Positions 1 through 9,325 of a stretch of DNA of 64,000 nt are shown one piece after another. The notes beneath the pieces were generated by a model. The model was given only the letters and a program-made list of their open reading frames with translations. It was not told the origin of the DNA and searched no databases. Position 1 is the first letter of the stretch, and each line of letters begins with the position of its first letter. The stretch comes from Neobacillus mesonae. Lineage in GTDB: Bacteria > Bacillota > Bacilli > Paenibacillales > Paenibacillaceae. The stretch covers positions 354,462-418,461 of the forward strand of contig JAMBOW010000003.1 of NCBI GenBank assembly GCA_023715865.1, given 5' to 3'. The position numbers and the translations under genes were made by a program.

Positions 1-1190
1 CCTATATTCAACTCGATTTTATTATATACTCGCTGATCTACTCCATCTCAGCTCTGCTTATCGGGCTTGCGGTTATCCATGTTGTAGAGCAGCAGCTGAT
101 TCAGCTGGGGCTTGCAACAGAACGCCAATCCAAACAGCTGGAGTACAGGCAGCATTTTCAAATGAATGAACAGCTGCTGAATACAATTCCGGTCTCTGTT
201 GTTGCATTTGATGTAGACGGAAAGATTGTGAATGCTAACCTGCGAATGCTGACTGAACTGCAGAAGAAAAATCCCTCCATTGAATATGAGACGGAAATGA
301 TCGGTAAGCATATTGAGTTCATTATAGGACAAGAACACGGTTCTAGGGTCACGGAACGGATCCGCTTTGCAGCGAGCAGCGGGAAAATATCATCTGAATA
401 TTTGCGTGTCGGTCCGTATACTTTTCATACAACCATTTCCCCGATCAAGGACCCCTTGGACGGAAGACTTATTGGAACCTCGCTCATCCTGCAGGACATT
501 ACGGAGCTCGAGAATCTCCGCAACGAGCTTGCACATGTGGAAAGACTCAGCTTAGTCGGGCAAATGGCCGCGAGCATTACCCACGAGGTAAGGAATCCAA
601 TGGCTGTTGTAAGAGGTTTTCTGCAGCTTATGCATGAGAAGAGCCCGAGATCCCTTGATCATTATTATCGGATTGTAATGGAAGAATTAGACCGTGCTAA
701 TGGGATTATTAATGACTTTTTATCTCTTGCTCAAAATCGGATCGTGGAGAAGGAAGAAGTGCACCTTCATGATGTTATTCAGGATTTGCTTCCGCTCTTA
801 TGGGCAGATGCTAATATGAGAGGTCAAACCATTAAGCTCAACTTAAGTGAGAATCTGCCCAAATGCCATTTGAATCCGAAAGAAATGAAGCAGCTTATTC
901 TGAACCTGGCCCGCAATGGCATGGAGGCTATGGATAGCAAAGGAACATTATTCATTGAAACCTCGGTTACAGAGAACCAGATAAATCTAAAAGTAATGGA
1001 CGAAGGACCAGGGATTCCTGCATCCGCTCAGGAAAAATTGTTTGAGCCATTTTACACTACAAAATCGAAAGGCACCGGTCTAGGACTTGCTTTGTGTCTA
1101 GGCATCGCAGAGCGTCACAATGCCACGATTTGTGTGGAGTCTGAGGAAGGCAGAGGCACGGCCTTTACCGTTATTTTTAACTATAAATAA
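1..1190 (+). CDS. Sensor histidine kinase, 5' end outside the window
   Basis: Partial two-component sensor kinase of the sporulation-kinase (KinB/KinE-like) type. The reading frame is open from base 3, well upstream of the first in-frame ATG (162), and encodes a hydrophobic helix (residues rich in I, L, A, V) before that ATG, so the true start is left of the window and the protein is membrane-anchored. Visible order: end of a transmembrane domain, linker, a PAS domain (from about base 165 to 510), HisKA with the phospho-acceptor motif SITHEVRNP, then HATPase_c with an N-box (NLARNGMEAM), G1 (DEGPGIP), F (FEPFYTTK) and G2 (GTGLGLAL). All catalytic boxes look intact. No response regulator follows, so it is an orphan on this side, as sporulation kinases feeding a phosphorelay often are (family knowledge). 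Substrate and signal are not readable. Confidence 0.9.
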   Translation, partial: YIQLDFIIYSLIYSISALLIGLAVIHVVEQQLIQLGLATERQSKQLEYRQHFQMNEQLLNTIPVSVVAFDVDGKIVNANLRMLTELQKKNPSIEYETEMIGKHIEFIIGQEHGSRVTERIRFAASSGKISSEYLRVGPYTFHTTISPIKDPLDGRLIGTSLILQDITELENLRNELAHVERLSLVGQMAASITHEVRNPMAVVRGFLQLMHEKSPRSLDHYYRIVMEELDRANGIINDFLSLAQNRIVEKEEVHLHDVIQDLLPLLWADANMRGQTIKLNLSENLPKCHLNPKEMKQLILNLARNGMEAMDSKGTLFIETSVTENQINLKVMDEGPGIPASAQEKLFEPFYTTKSKGTGLGLALCLGIAERHNATICVESEEGRGTAFTVIFNYK

Positions 1191-1357
1191 ATAGCATCTG
1201 TTTAAGCAGCATTAAAAAGGTGTATCAATACATAGAACATAGGGGCTATGTTACCCATGGGATAAAACCGTTTAGTCGGTGTCATAATAGGGAGGGCCAT
1301 CTGCTCGAAAGAGCAGGTGGAAATTCTAATTCTGAACCGAAGAAAGGAGAGTTTCCC

Positions 1358-1474
1358 ATGGCAAAAAACGATTCCAAACAACAAGAGATTCAAAAGCAGT
1401 CCAACAAGAAAAACCGCAATCAAGGTCAAGTCGTTGATAAAAAGCTGGATGGGGATAACTTCCCTGCCACCTAA
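1358..1474 (+). CDS. Small basic hypothetical protein (38 aa)
   Basis: A short lysine/glutamine/asparagine-rich polypeptide beginning MAKNDSKQQE. A longer in-frame extension upstream to base 1220 exists, but the ATG at 1358 is preceded by AGAAAGGAGAG at good spacing, so I choose 1358. Composition (many K, Q, N; no hydrophobic core) suggests an unfolded or nucleic-acid-binding small protein, reminiscent of minor small acid-soluble spore proteins, but I do not recognise a family. It stands alone between the kinase and the bacilliredoxin gene. Confidence 0.5.
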   Translation: MAKNDSKQQEIQKQSNKKNRNQGQVVDKKLDGDNFPAT

Positions 1475-1618
1475 CGCATCCGCATGGTTACAGGCGGTTT
1501 TCCATCCTCATGTAAGTGAAGCAGGATATAGAGTACACACGGTTCTTTTTACATGTTCATCCCTTGCGTTCACAACTTATGAATGTATAATAAAAGTTAG
1601 TGAAGGAGTGAATAGAAC

Positions 1619-2053
1619 ATGTCTATGTCTTTTGACCAATACATGAGAGATATGGTTCAGCCTATGAGGGATGAACTGACACGCCTCGGTATCGAGGAGC
1701 TTCGTACACCTGAAGAAGTAGAGGCTAATCTGCCGGGTGCAAAAGGAACTGCGCTTGTTGTTGTCAATTCGGTCTGCGGTTGTGCAGCAGGTCAAGCACG
1801 TCCTGGCGTAGCCAAAGCGCTTGAGAATGAAGCAACACCTGACCACTTGTTTACCGTATTTGCTGGCCAAGATAAAGAAGCAACGGCTAAAGCTCGTGAA
1901 TATTTTGCTCCATACCCGCCGTCTTCACCATCCATTGCGCTCATGAAGGATGGAGAGCTGGTACACTTTATCGAACGTCATCAGATCGAGAATCGTTCAG
2001 CTGAAGAAATTGCAGCCGATCTAGAGGGTGCATTTAACCAGTATTGCAAATAA
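1619..2053 (+). CDS. brxB: BrxA/BrxB family bacilliredoxin (DUF1094, YphP/YqiW)
   Basis: Thioredoxin-fold protein of 144 aa that removes bacillithiol from S-bacillithiolated proteins (family knowledge). The diagnostic CGC motif is seen in NSVCGCAAGQARPG at about residues 53-66, where the first Cys is the attacking residue. Length matches the family. Start: AAGGAG lies 10-12 bases upstream of the ATG at 1619; a second in-frame ATG at 1625 is an alternative. Single-gene unit with a terminator directly downstream. Whether it is BrxA or BrxB cannot be decided; the symbol is provisional. Confidence 0.9.
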   Translation: MSMSFDQYMRDMVQPMRDELTRLGIEELRTPEEVEANLPGAKGTALVVVNSVCGCAAGQARPGVAKALENEATPDHLFTVFAGQDKEATAKAREYFAPYPPSSPSIALMKDGELVHFIERHQIENRSAEEIAADLEGAFNQYCK

Positions 2054-2064
2054 TTTAGTTACAT

Positions 2065-2118
2065 AACGCCCCGATTCTTTCGGATTAGTCCCGAAATTAC
2101 GGGGCGTTTTGGCTTTTT
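2065..2118 (+). terminator. Rho-independent terminator after brxB
   Basis: Arms AACGCCCCG (2065-2073) and CGGGGCGTT (2100-2108) with an inner TTTCGG/CCGAAA stem, followed by a T-rich run ending in TTTTTT. Confidence 0.85.
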
Positions 2119-2162
2119 TCATTATTTCTATACCAGACTTAAAGAAACGGGGTGCGTAAACT

Positions 2163-2972
2163 ATGAGTTTACAAGAACAAATCATTGCTGAATTAAAAGT
2201 AAAGCCGTCGATTAATGTAGAGGAAGAAGTTCGCAAGCGTGTAGATTTTCTTAAAGAATATGTACTTAAGTCAGGTACCAAGGGTCTGCTAATTGCCATC
2301 AGCGGCGGAATTGACAGTGCAGTAGCGGCAGCGCTTTGTAAACAAGCAACGGACGAGCTGACGGAGGAAAAAGGGGAAGAATACAAGACTTTGGGTGTAT
2401 TCCAGCCTTATGGCGAGCAGGTAGATATTTCTGACAGCTACGCTGTAGCCAAAGCATTTGATTTAAAACATACCGTAGAGACGAATATTGAAGAAGCTGT
2501 AAATGAAATTGCGCTTGAGGTGGAGCATGGCTTCAAATCGCTGGGGACTCCGCGTCACATGACACCGCAAGGTAAAGGTAATGTAAAAGCAAGAACCCGG
2601 ATGGTCGTGCAATATGCACTTTCTTTTGAGATGAATCTGCTTGTTGTAGGTACAGACCATGCTTCTGAGGCGATTACTGGCTTCTACACAAAATGGGGTG
2701 ACGGAGCAGTCGATATTACACCTCTCAGCAGTCTGAACAAACGTCAGGTTCGCCAGATCGCAGCTTACATAGGTGTACCTCAATCCGTGCTGGATAAAGC
2801 ACCGACCGCTGGATTATGGGAAGGTCAAACGGATGAGAAAGAGCTGGGCATCACCTATGACGACAACAGCAACTATCTTGAAGGTAAAGAAATCAATCCT
2901 GAAGCTAGAGAGAAGCTGGAAGCGGCATATTTGCGCACCGGACATAAACGTAACGCTATTCCAGGAATTTAA
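2163..2972 (+). CDS. nadE: NH3-dependent NAD+ synthetase
   Basis: Adenylates nicotinic acid adenine dinucleotide and amidates it with ammonia, the last step of NAD+ synthesis. The N-type ATP pyrophosphatase loop is SGGIDSA at residues 47-53. TDHASEAITGFYTKWGDGA and PTAGLWEGQTDE are family signature stretches. At 269 aa it is the short ammonia-dependent form without a glutaminase domain. ATG 2163 follows a GGGGTG-like site. Transcribed alone or with acpS; only weak hairpins lie between them. Confidence 0.95.
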   Translation: MSLQEQIIAELKVKPSINVEEEVRKRVDFLKEYVLKSGTKGLLIAISGGIDSAVAAALCKQATDELTEEKGEEYKTLGVFQPYGEQVDISDSYAVAKAFDLKHTVETNIEEAVNEIALEVEHGFKSLGTPRHMTPQGKGNVKARTRMVVQYALSFEMNLLVVGTDHASEAITGFYTKWGDGAVDITPLSSLNKRQVRQIAAYIGVPQSVLDKAPTAGLWEGQTDEKELGITYDDNSNYLEGKEINPEAREKLEAAYLRTGHKRNAIPGI

Positions 2973-3110
2973 TTCGCTGTAACAAACAATAGGACAGGCT
3001 TTTATCTATATTCAACCCTCGTTGTTGGGGCTTTTTGCTACCTTGACGGGGGTTTTTGATTTGCCCGTGCACCTGATACAATAGAACCAGGACAAAGGGT
3101 GGTGAAGAGC

Positions 3111-3503
3111 TTGATTTATGGAATTGGAAACGATGTGCTTGAAACAGCACGGATTCAAAAAATTATGGATGGCGATAACGGGGAACGGTTTATCCACAGA
3201 GTACTCACAGTGAAGGAACGGCTGCTCCTGAATTCACGCACAGGCAGTGAAACCCAGTACGTCTCCGGGCGCTTTGCTGCTAAAGAATCCATTGCCAAAG
3301 CTTTTGGCTGCGGCATCGGGGGAGTGCTTGGATTTCAGGATATTGAAATCATGCCGAATGAACGGGGTAAACCGAAGGTTTCAATATCTGCTGAAGCATG
3401 GAAGCGTCTTGGGCTTAGCGGTGAACCTGCATACCTTGTCCATCTGAGCATCTCGCACCAGCCGGGTCTGGCCGCCGCCTTTGCGATCGTTGAACGGGTA
3501 TAG
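3111..3503 (+). CDS. acpS: Holo-[acyl-carrier-protein] synthase
   Basis: Transfers 4'-phosphopantetheine from CoA to apo-ACP. MIYGIGNDVLE at the N-terminus carries the metal-binding Asp (residue 8), and the GRFAAKESIAKAFG block carries the conserved Glu. About 130 aa, as usual for group I AcpS. An in-frame GTG at 3099 would add four residues, but the TTG at 3111 gives the canonical MIYGIG N-terminus with AGGGTGGTG just upstream, so 3111 is preferred. mutY starts 46 bp downstream on the same strand. Confidence 0.93.
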   Translation: MIYGIGNDVLETARIQKIMDGDNGERFIHRVLTVKERLLLNSRTGSETQYVSGRFAAKESIAKAFGCGIGGVLGFQDIEIMPNERGKPKVSISAEAWKRLGLSGEPAYLVHLSISHQPGLAAAFAIVERV

Positions 3504-3549
3504 ACTATGAGTTAGATTTGAAATAGAGAATGGGAGAATTGTAACAGAA

Positions 3550-4695
3550 ATGGATCAAATGAATGCAAAAAAGTTTTTCAGCACGGAGCTGTTAAATTGG
3601 TATATGCAAAATAAGCGTGATCTCCCCTGGAGACGCCATCGAGATCCTTACTATATATGGGTATCGGAGATCATGCTGCAGCAGACCAGGGTAGACACGG
3701 TAATTCCTTATTTTCAGCGTTTTATTGAGCGGTTTCCGACCCTTAAGGACTTGGCGGAAGCCCCTGAAGAAGATGTGTTGAAGCTATGGGAGGGTCTGGG
3801 CTATTACTCAAGAGCTCGCAATCTGCAGGCTGCTGCAAGGCAAGTGATGGAACAGCACGACGGAGCAGTACCAAGCCGGAAGGATGAGGTCTCGAATTTA
3901 AAAGGGGTTGGACCCTACACAGCTGGAGCGATACTCAGTATTGCGTTTAATCAGTCTCAGCCGGCAGTAGACGGAAACGTCATGCGTGTGTTATCCCGCT
4001 ACTTCCTCATTGAGGACGACATCATGAAGGGCAGCACGAGAGTCAAGATGGAGAGCCTGGCCGAAGAACTAATACCGGAAGGCCGGGCGTCGGATTTCAA
4101 TCAGGCATTAATGGAGCTTGGAGCACTGGTTTGTACACCCAAATCACCCCACTGCCTGACTTGCCCGGTGATGGAAATGTGCACAGGGCGGATTGAGGGA
4201 AGAGAAGAAACATTACCTGTGAAGAAGAAGGCCAAACCTCCTCGTCCGGAGCAGCGTATTGCTGCCTTAGTCGTCGGCACAGGTGTGAATGAGGGGAAAG
4301 TCCTTGTTCGTCAGCGACCTATGACGGGTCTGCTTGCAAGGATGTGGGAGCTGCCGCATATCCTAGCGTCCGCACCTGGTGAGCTTGCCCACCAAGTCCC
4401 GGATGAGCCTGCTATGGATCTTATTGCCGGACATTTGCTTGAAGAGGGATTTCAGGTAAAGCCAACCTCGTTCTGGAAACTGGCAGAGCATACCTTCAGT
4501 CATATCCATTGGACCCTGCAGGTGTACCGTTGTCAGGAAGCAGAAGCCGTGCTTACTTCCGCTATGGTAGCAGAACAGATCGAAGCTTATACTGATGAAG
4601 AACATCTGTACCGCTGGATTGGGGCTGAGGATATGGAGACATTGGCATTTCCAAATGTGTTTCTGAAATTATTGCGAGATCATTTTGATCATTAA
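3550..4695 (+). CDS. mutY: A/G-specific adenine glycosylase
   Basis: Removes adenine misincorporated opposite 8-oxoguanine. Order: N-terminal ENDO3c fold with the helix-hairpin-helix LKGVGPYTAGAI and downstream AVDGNVMRV carrying the catalytic Asp; a [4Fe-4S] loop with Cys195, Cys202, Cys205 and Cys211 (C-x6-C-x2-C-x5-C); and a C-terminal NUDIX-like domain (from about 230) that recognises 8-oxoG. 381 aa is typical of Bacillales. Weak GGGAG lies 13 bp upstream of ATG 3550; ATG 3559 is also possible. Confidence 0.95.
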   Translation: MDQMNAKKFFSTELLNWYMQNKRDLPWRRHRDPYYIWVSEIMLQQTRVDTVIPYFQRFIERFPTLKDLAEAPEEDVLKLWEGLGYYSRARNLQAAARQVMEQHDGAVPSRKDEVSNLKGVGPYTAGAILSIAFNQSQPAVDGNVMRVLSRYFLIEDDIMKGSTRVKMESLAEELIPEGRASDFNQALMELGALVCTPKSPHCLTCPVMEMCTGRIEGREETLPVKKKAKPPRPEQRIAALVVGTGVNEGKVLVRQRPMTGLLARMWELPHILASAPGELAHQVPDEPAMDLIAGHLLEEGFQVKPTSFWKLAEHTFSHIHWTLQVYRCQEAEAVLTSAMVAEQIEAYTDEEHLYRWIGAEDMETLAFPNVFLKLLRDHFDH

Positions 4696-4713
4696 TTTTC
4701 GGAGGATTTGTAA

Positions 4714-4780
4714 AGAGCATCGCTTTAGTACGTAAGGGGGGTTCCCACATACGTCTTGGGCGGCGGCTCTTTTTTTTATG
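4714..4780 (+). terminator. Probable terminator after mutY
   Basis: AGAGC near 4714 can pair with GCTCT near 4766-4770, enclosing an ACGTA/TACGT inner stem and followed by eight Ts. Large loop, hence moderate confidence. Confidence 0.55.
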
Positions 4781-4952
4781 ATTTCTATGCTTCCCCGTCT
4801 TGAGTCTAGGCAAAGAAACGGTCCGTAGACCGTCTTTAAATCACCTGATTTGTCGTAATCTATGATAGACAGCAAACGGAATTTTGGACAATCGTGGTTG
4901 TATAAAAGGTATTCCGGCCTAGCCTTATTTGAAAAAGAGGAGTGAAGCTGAT

Positions 4953-6749
4953 TTGACTATTTTTAAAGGGCTTATTCGAAAGTATTGGTACTTTTATGTG
5001 ATCCTTGGCGTTTACATGCTAATTGAGATTGGGTCGAACCTTTCCATTGCCTGGCTGTTCGGGGAGCTGACAGAGACAGCGGTGGGCGGGGAGATGTCCA
5101 AGTTTACGCCTTTGATTCTGGCGGGGGCTGTGCTTATTCTGGTTATCGGCCTCAATCAGTTTGCCGGCGGATTTGTGAAGGCAAAGGTATCGGCTAACGT
5201 ACAGGATGAGCTTCGCAAGCAAACATTTGGTACAATGCTGCAGCTACCGCAGGACTATTATGATAAGCACCACACAGGGGACTTGTTATCCCGGATTACA
5301 ACAGATAATAAGACGATAGGCAACGCGCTGGGGCATACTTTAATTGAACTCGTGAAAAACCCGATTATGGCTGTGGCCTCCTTTATTTATCTAGCCATCA
5401 TTGAATGGAGACTCGCTTTAATAAGCCTCATCATTGGTCCGGCCATTTTACTCTGCGGACTTATGCTTGGAAAGACCATACGGCATCAATCAAATGAAGC
5501 ACAGCAGAAGTGGGGAACGATGACTTCTTTTATTCAGGATGTTTCCGGAGCAAGTATCATTTTTAAAGTCTTCCGGCTGGAGGCCATATTTGGGCGTAAG
5601 TTTAAGCAGCAATCGGCCGTGGTAAGGGAGCAGGAGACTAAGGTGGGGCTTACCAGCAGTATATTACAGTCATTGTCGAATCTCATCGGGCTGTCTGCGT
5701 TTATCATGGCTATTACATACGGAGCCTATATGGTTACTCAAAATACGATTACTATAGGCAGCCTTATGGCTTTCGTACAGCTGATGAATTATGTCATTAT
5801 GCCGTTTACAACGTTTGCTGCAACTTGGGGAGAGATGCAGGTTTCGCTTGGAGCAGCAGACAGGATACAGGAGGTGCTTCGTGAAGCTCCAGAAGAGGAA
5901 ATAAGAAGTGAACGCAAGGAACGTACAACAACAGGCAAAGAGACACAAGTCAGTCTGGAGCAGGTAAGTTTCTCCTATTCAGATAACAAGGTGTTGGAGA
6001 AAATTTCATTAGAGATTGAACAAGGGAAATTCACCGCGATCGTGGGAACAAGCGGGAGCGGGAAAAGTACATTATTCCGGCTGCTCCTTGGCTTATATAA
6101 ACCGAATGGAGGTGAAATACTTGTAAGCGGCTGCTCCTACTCCGAGCTTACGTATGAAGAAATCCGGAATTTATATGCCTTGGTGCCGCAAGAACCGTAT
6201 TTGTTCGCTGGAACCATCAGGGAAAATATATTATACGGGCGAGAGGACGCAACAGAGCAGGAATTGATTCAGGCAGCTGTACACGCTAATGCCTACTCTT
6301 TTATTCAGCAATTTCCGGAAGGCTTGGATTCTCAAGTGGGGGAAAGGGGAAGTCAGTTGTCCGGAGGACAGAGACAGCGAATCGCAATTGCAAGAGCAAT
6401 ATTAAAGAATGCGCCAATTCTGCTGTTGGATGAAGCAACCGCTTCTCTTGATAATGAATCGGAACAGCTCGTACAGGATGCTTTGCGTCAGCTAATGAAT
6501 GACAGAACAACCGTTGCGATTGCACACAGGCTGTCCACCATTCAGCATGCTGACAAGATCATAGTCATTCATGAAGGTAAAGTTGCCGAGAGCGGACGGC
6601 ATGAAGACCTCATGCTGCTTCAAGGTCATTATTATGAGCTATATCGTGCTAAGCTGGACGAGGAGGGACTCATACCAAATCAGACGGAAGTAACGAATGT
6701 ATTAGGAGAGGCATCCGGTATAACAAAAACGGCTCCAATAGCTAACTAA
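4953..6749 (+). CDS. ABC transporter half-molecule, permease-ATPase (multidrug/BmrA-like)
   Basis: Single polypeptide with a six-helix type I exporter domain (about 1-310) and an ABC ATPase (about 335-580), expected to work as a homodimer in the membrane. Walker A is GTSGSGKST, the signature is LSGGQRQR, Walker B is ILLLDEA, and an H-loop AHRLST is present. Start: TTG 4953 lies about 8 bp after AGAGGAGTG; the further TTG at 4929 would place that site inside the gene. The closest characterised relatives by architecture are BmrA-type drug exporters; substrate is unknown. Confidence 0.88.
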   Translation: MTIFKGLIRKYWYFYVILGVYMLIEIGSNLSIAWLFGELTETAVGGEMSKFTPLILAGAVLILVIGLNQFAGGFVKAKVSANVQDELRKQTFGTMLQLPQDYYDKHHTGDLLSRITTDNKTIGNALGHTLIELVKNPIMAVASFIYLAIIEWRLALISLIIGPAILLCGLMLGKTIRHQSNEAQQKWGTMTSFIQDVSGASIIFKVFRLEAIFGRKFKQQSAVVREQETKVGLTSSILQSLSNLIGLSAFIMAITYGAYMVTQNTITIGSLMAFVQLMNYVIMPFTTFAATWGEMQVSLGAADRIQEVLREAPEEEIRSERKERTTTGKETQVSLEQVSFSYSDNKVLEKISLEIEQGKFTAIVGTSGSGKSTLFRLLLGLYKPNGGEILVSGCSYSELTYEEIRNLYALVPQEPYLFAGTIRENILYGREDATEQELIQAAVHANAYSFIQQFPEGLDSQVGERGSQLSGGQRQRIAIARAILKNAPILLLDEATASLDNESEQLVQDALRQLMNDRTTVAIAHRLSTIQHADKIIVIHEGKVAESGRHEDLMLLQGHYYELYRAKLDEEGLIPNQTEVTNVLGEASGITKTAPIAN

Positions 6750-6781
6750 CGAATAACCGCACTGTTTGGATATGTACATAA

Positions 6782-6829
6782 AAAGCAGCCCTGGCTAGAG
6801 TGAAAGACCACTTCAGCCAGGGCTGCTTT
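6782..6829. terminator. Bidirectional terminator between ABC transporter and sodA
   Basis: A perfect 15-bp stem, AAAGCAGCCCTGGCT (6782-6796) with its complement at 6815-6829, lies between convergent genes, with A/T runs on both flanks. Confidence 0.9.
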
Positions 6830-6849
6830 ATTTCATATACGATAACTGC

Positions 6850-7461
6850 TTATTTTGCAGCAGCGTAACGTTTGTTAACTTCATCCCAGTTAATTACATT
6901 CCAGAAAGCTCCGATGTAATCAGGGCGTTTGTTTTGATATTTCAGGTAGTAAGCATGCTCCCATACATCAAGACCAAGAACAGGAGTCAGGCCTTCGAAT
7001 ACAGGGCTGTCTTGGTTAGGAGTGCTAGTAATAGCCAGTTTGCCGTCTTTACCGACAACAAGCCATGCCCAGCCGCTGCCGAAACGAGTTGTAGCTGCTT
7101 TAGCAAAGTCTTCTTTGAATTTGTCAAAGCCGCCAAGCTCACTGTCGATCGCTGCTGCGATTTCGCCAGTTGGAGCGCCGCCGCCGTTAGGTCCGATAAT
7201 TTCCCAGAACAGGCTGTGGTTGTGATGACCGCCGCCGTTGTTGCGAACCGCTGTGCGGATGCTTTCAGGCACGCTGTCGAGGTTAGCAAGCAGATCTTCA
7301 AGGGATTTCTCTTGAAGCTCAGGAGCGTTTTCCAAAGCAGCGTTCAAGTTCGTTACATAAGTATTGTGATGGCGATCGTGGTGAATTTCCATCGTTTGAG
7401 CGTCGATATGTGGTTCTAATGCATCGTTTGCGTAAGGAAGTGCTGGTAATTGGAATGCCAT
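6850..7461 (-). CDS. sodA: Superoxide dismutase [Mn/Fe]
   Basis: Converts superoxide to H2O2 and O2. Metal ligands are visible: His27 in [10 protein letters not shown], the second His in [11 protein letters not shown], and Asp and His in [18 protein letters not shown]. 203 aa, full length. Start at 7461 ([10 protein letters not shown]) has AGGAGG 9-10 bp upstream; an upstream in-frame extension to 7524 lacks this support. The residues after the first His (GGG.HNH) favour Mn or cambialistic use, but the metal cannot be fixed by reading. A second SOD-domain protein lies at 13.2-14.5 kb. Confidence 0.95.
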   Translation of the reverse strand: MAFQLPALPYANDALEPHIDAQTMEIHHDRHHNTYVTNLNAALENAPELQEKSLEDLLANLDSVPESIRTAVRNNGGGHHNHSLFWEIIGPNGGGAPTGEIAAAIDSELGGFDKFKEDFAKAATTRFGSGWAWLVVGKDGKLAITSTPNQDSPVFEGLTPVLGLDVWEHAYYLKYQNKRPDYIGAFWNVINWDEVNKRYAAAK

Positions 7462-7978
7462 AATTGAAATTCCTCCTAAAAATAAATTAAAGGTCAAATC
7501 TTTATGTAGATTTCCCCTCGACACTTATATTAAACCCTATTCAGCATATTTAATCAACATTTTTGTTTGTTAAGTTGCTGCAAAAGGATTTCAATGTAAC
7601 ATAGAATTAACAATAAGAATCATTTCCTAAGATTATGTGTTAACAAGTTTGACACCAAATATACAAACTTTAACAACAAAAATGTAAACGCTTAATATTA
7701 AGCGCTTACAGAAGAAAAAGCGTGTTTTCTGGAGCAAAGTGTGGTTTAATGGACGATGAAGAAGATATATCTCGTTTTTTGTCATATTATCATTTCCTGA
7801 ACATTTCTGGCTCTCCTAAACGGGATGTGGCAGATGTTTCGGCCGGCTTTAGGCCGGTTTTTCCGTCTGTGTATATCATTCTAATATATTCAGATGGATA
7901 ATCATCGGGTTTTTGGTAAAAAGGTTGTGCCTTTTTTGTAAAACCTCACTAAAGTTAACGAAAAGGGAGATTTAGCAG
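7462..7978. other. Divergent intergenic region with a 28-bp palindrome
   Basis: A 517-bp AT-rich gap between sodA (leftward) and the GNAT gene (rightward). It holds a near-perfect 28-bp palindrome at 7683-7710 and a weak GC hairpin with a T run near 7838-7863. No coding ORF with a ribosome binding site was seen. It must contain the sodA promoter and probably that of the acetyltransferase. Confidence 0.6.
7683..7710. promoter_or_regulatory. Palindromic operator-like site
   Basis: Two 14-bp half-sites, TGTAAACGCTTAAT and ATTAAGCGCTTACA, match as inverted repeats in 13 of 14 positions. Each half resembles the left part of a catabolite-responsive element (TGNAANCG) but lacks the conserved C of the right part. 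Regulator unknown. Confidence 0.5.
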
Positions 7979-8404
7979 ATGAACGTTCGTTCCTTTCAGT
8001 TGAGTGACGCAAGCCGTATGACAGAGCTCCTGCAAGTCGCTTTGTCGGAAGATTGCTTCGAGAACACGATGGGTCCATTTGCACGTCAGTTGTCCTGGGA
8101 TTCCGATCTTATTATGGTAGCGGAGCAGGATGGAGAACTAATCGGTGCATTAATCGGAACAATCGATGAGAATCAAGGCTTTATTTACCGTATTGCCGTT
8201 CATCCCGATTTCAGACGCCAAGGCGTTGGCAAAGCTCTTGTGCAGGCGCTTGAACAGCGCTTCCAGCAGCGTAAGGTCAGAAGCGTATGGGTTGCGGGGG
8301 ATGAACATAACAAAGCAGCGATGCCGCTGTATGAAGCCATGGGATACGGTGCTAGTCAGGTAATGAAGGCATTCCAGAAGCTCAGCATTCTGGCACACAA
8401 CTAA
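7979..8404 (+). CDS. GNAT family N-acetyltransferase
   Basis: A 141-aa Gcn5-related acetyltransferase. The acetyl-CoA loop is seen as RRQGVGKAL (residues ~80-88), preceded by the beta-strand FIYRIAVHPDF. The C-terminal NKAAMPLYEAMGY matches the family's final helix-strand unit. ATG 7979 is preceded by AAAAGGGAGA. Similar small proteins often acetylate ribosomal proteins or small amines, but the substrate cannot be assigned. Single-gene unit. Confidence 0.85.
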   Translation: MNVRSFQLSDASRMTELLQVALSEDCFENTMGPFARQLSWDSDLIMVAEQDGELIGALIGTIDENQGFIYRIAVHPDFRRQGVGKALVQALEQRFQQRKVRSVWVAGDEHNKAAMPLYEAMGYGASQVMKAFQKLSILAHN

Positions 8405-8449
8405 GAGACAGTCGAGAATAATAGATAGATAGAGAAATTTCTAGGGATG

Positions 8450-8533
8450 AATTGAACTAAAGATTGATGATCCCGTCATTTTGCATTTATTGTTTTTTAA
8501 AGATTAGGCTATATCACGTTCTTTAGTTCAATT
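8450..8533. repeat. 13-bp inverted repeat spanning 84 bp
   Basis: AATTGAACTAAAG (8450-8462) is exactly inverted at 8521-8533, enclosing 58 bp, in the gap before the signal peptidase gene. It could be an RNA stem or a small decayed element. Confidence 0.45.
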
Positions 8534-8643
8534 TATTTCTGATCCATATTAGGCATATCTTGGCTTCCAATTGCAAATGGAACTGAGATATGCTTTTCTA
8601 TTCATATGGCATTTTTATATAAAACTCGAGGTGATAGAAGCGA

Positions 8644-9225
8644 ATGAGCCGCGAAATACCGCCAGACATAGAGAATACGGCGACACCTTCCTCAGGCTCC
8701 ACTCTACCCGGAGAGCTGCTGGATTGGCTTAAGACGATATTGATCGCTTTGGTGCTGATGCTGCTGATTAACATGTTCGTATTTAACATTTCCATTGTTA
8801 AAGGCGAGTCGATGCAGCCCACCCTTGCTGAGCAAGATCGGTTATTTATCAATAAGATTGTATATGAGTTAGGTACACCTAAGCGTCATGATGTCGTTGT
8901 GTTGCACGATCCGAGCAATACACCAGACCGAAAAGAGTTTCTTGTCAAAAGAGTCATCGGTGTTCCCGGCGATACGGTAGAGATTCGGGACCACGTTCTA
9001 TATATTAACGGAGAAGCCCAAACAGAATCCTATACGAATACCATGATTGAGGATTCTGACTTCGGACCTATTAAGCTGGAGAAGGATCGTTATTTTGTTA
9101 TGGGCGATAATCGGCATGCGGGAAAAAGCAAGGACAGTCGTTCCTTCGGCAGCGTCTTTGTGGATGAAATTGTAGGTAAAGCGGAATTTATATTTTGGCC
9201 AGTGAGCGATATGAAAAAACTGTAG
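8644..9225 (+). CDS. sipT: Signal peptidase I
   Basis: Membrane-bound serine protease that cleaves Sec signal peptides. One N-terminal membrane helix (about 25-47) is followed by the Ser nucleophile motif GESMQPTL (Ser near 57) and the catalytic Lys in LVKRVIGVPGD (near 100); MGDNRHAGKSKDSRSFG is the box E region. 193 aa with a single TM is the Gram-positive SipS/T form. GAGGTGATAG lies just upstream of ATG 8644. The paralogue letter is provisional. Confidence 0.93.
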   Translation: MSREIPPDIENTATPSSGSTLPGELLDWLKTILIALVLMLLINMFVFNISIVKGESMQPTLAEQDRLFINKIVYELGTPKRHDVVVLHDPSNTPDRKEFLVKRVIGVPGDTVEIRDHVLYINGEAQTESYTNTMIEDSDFGPIKLEKDRYFVMGDNRHAGKSKDSRSFGSVFVDEIVGKAEFIFWPVSDMKKL

Positions 9226-9325
9226 ATGGATGCCTATATCGTTTTTTGTGATCGAATTTTGCAAAATCCTGACTATATAGGTCTATGAGGCAGTTTTTAT
9301 TTTATTCATGAATCGAGGTGAGAAT

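Noticed and set aside
1220..1357. Upstream extension of the small basic protein
   Set aside because: The AGAAAGGAGAG before ATG 1358 would fall inside it; the extension is not conserved-looking.
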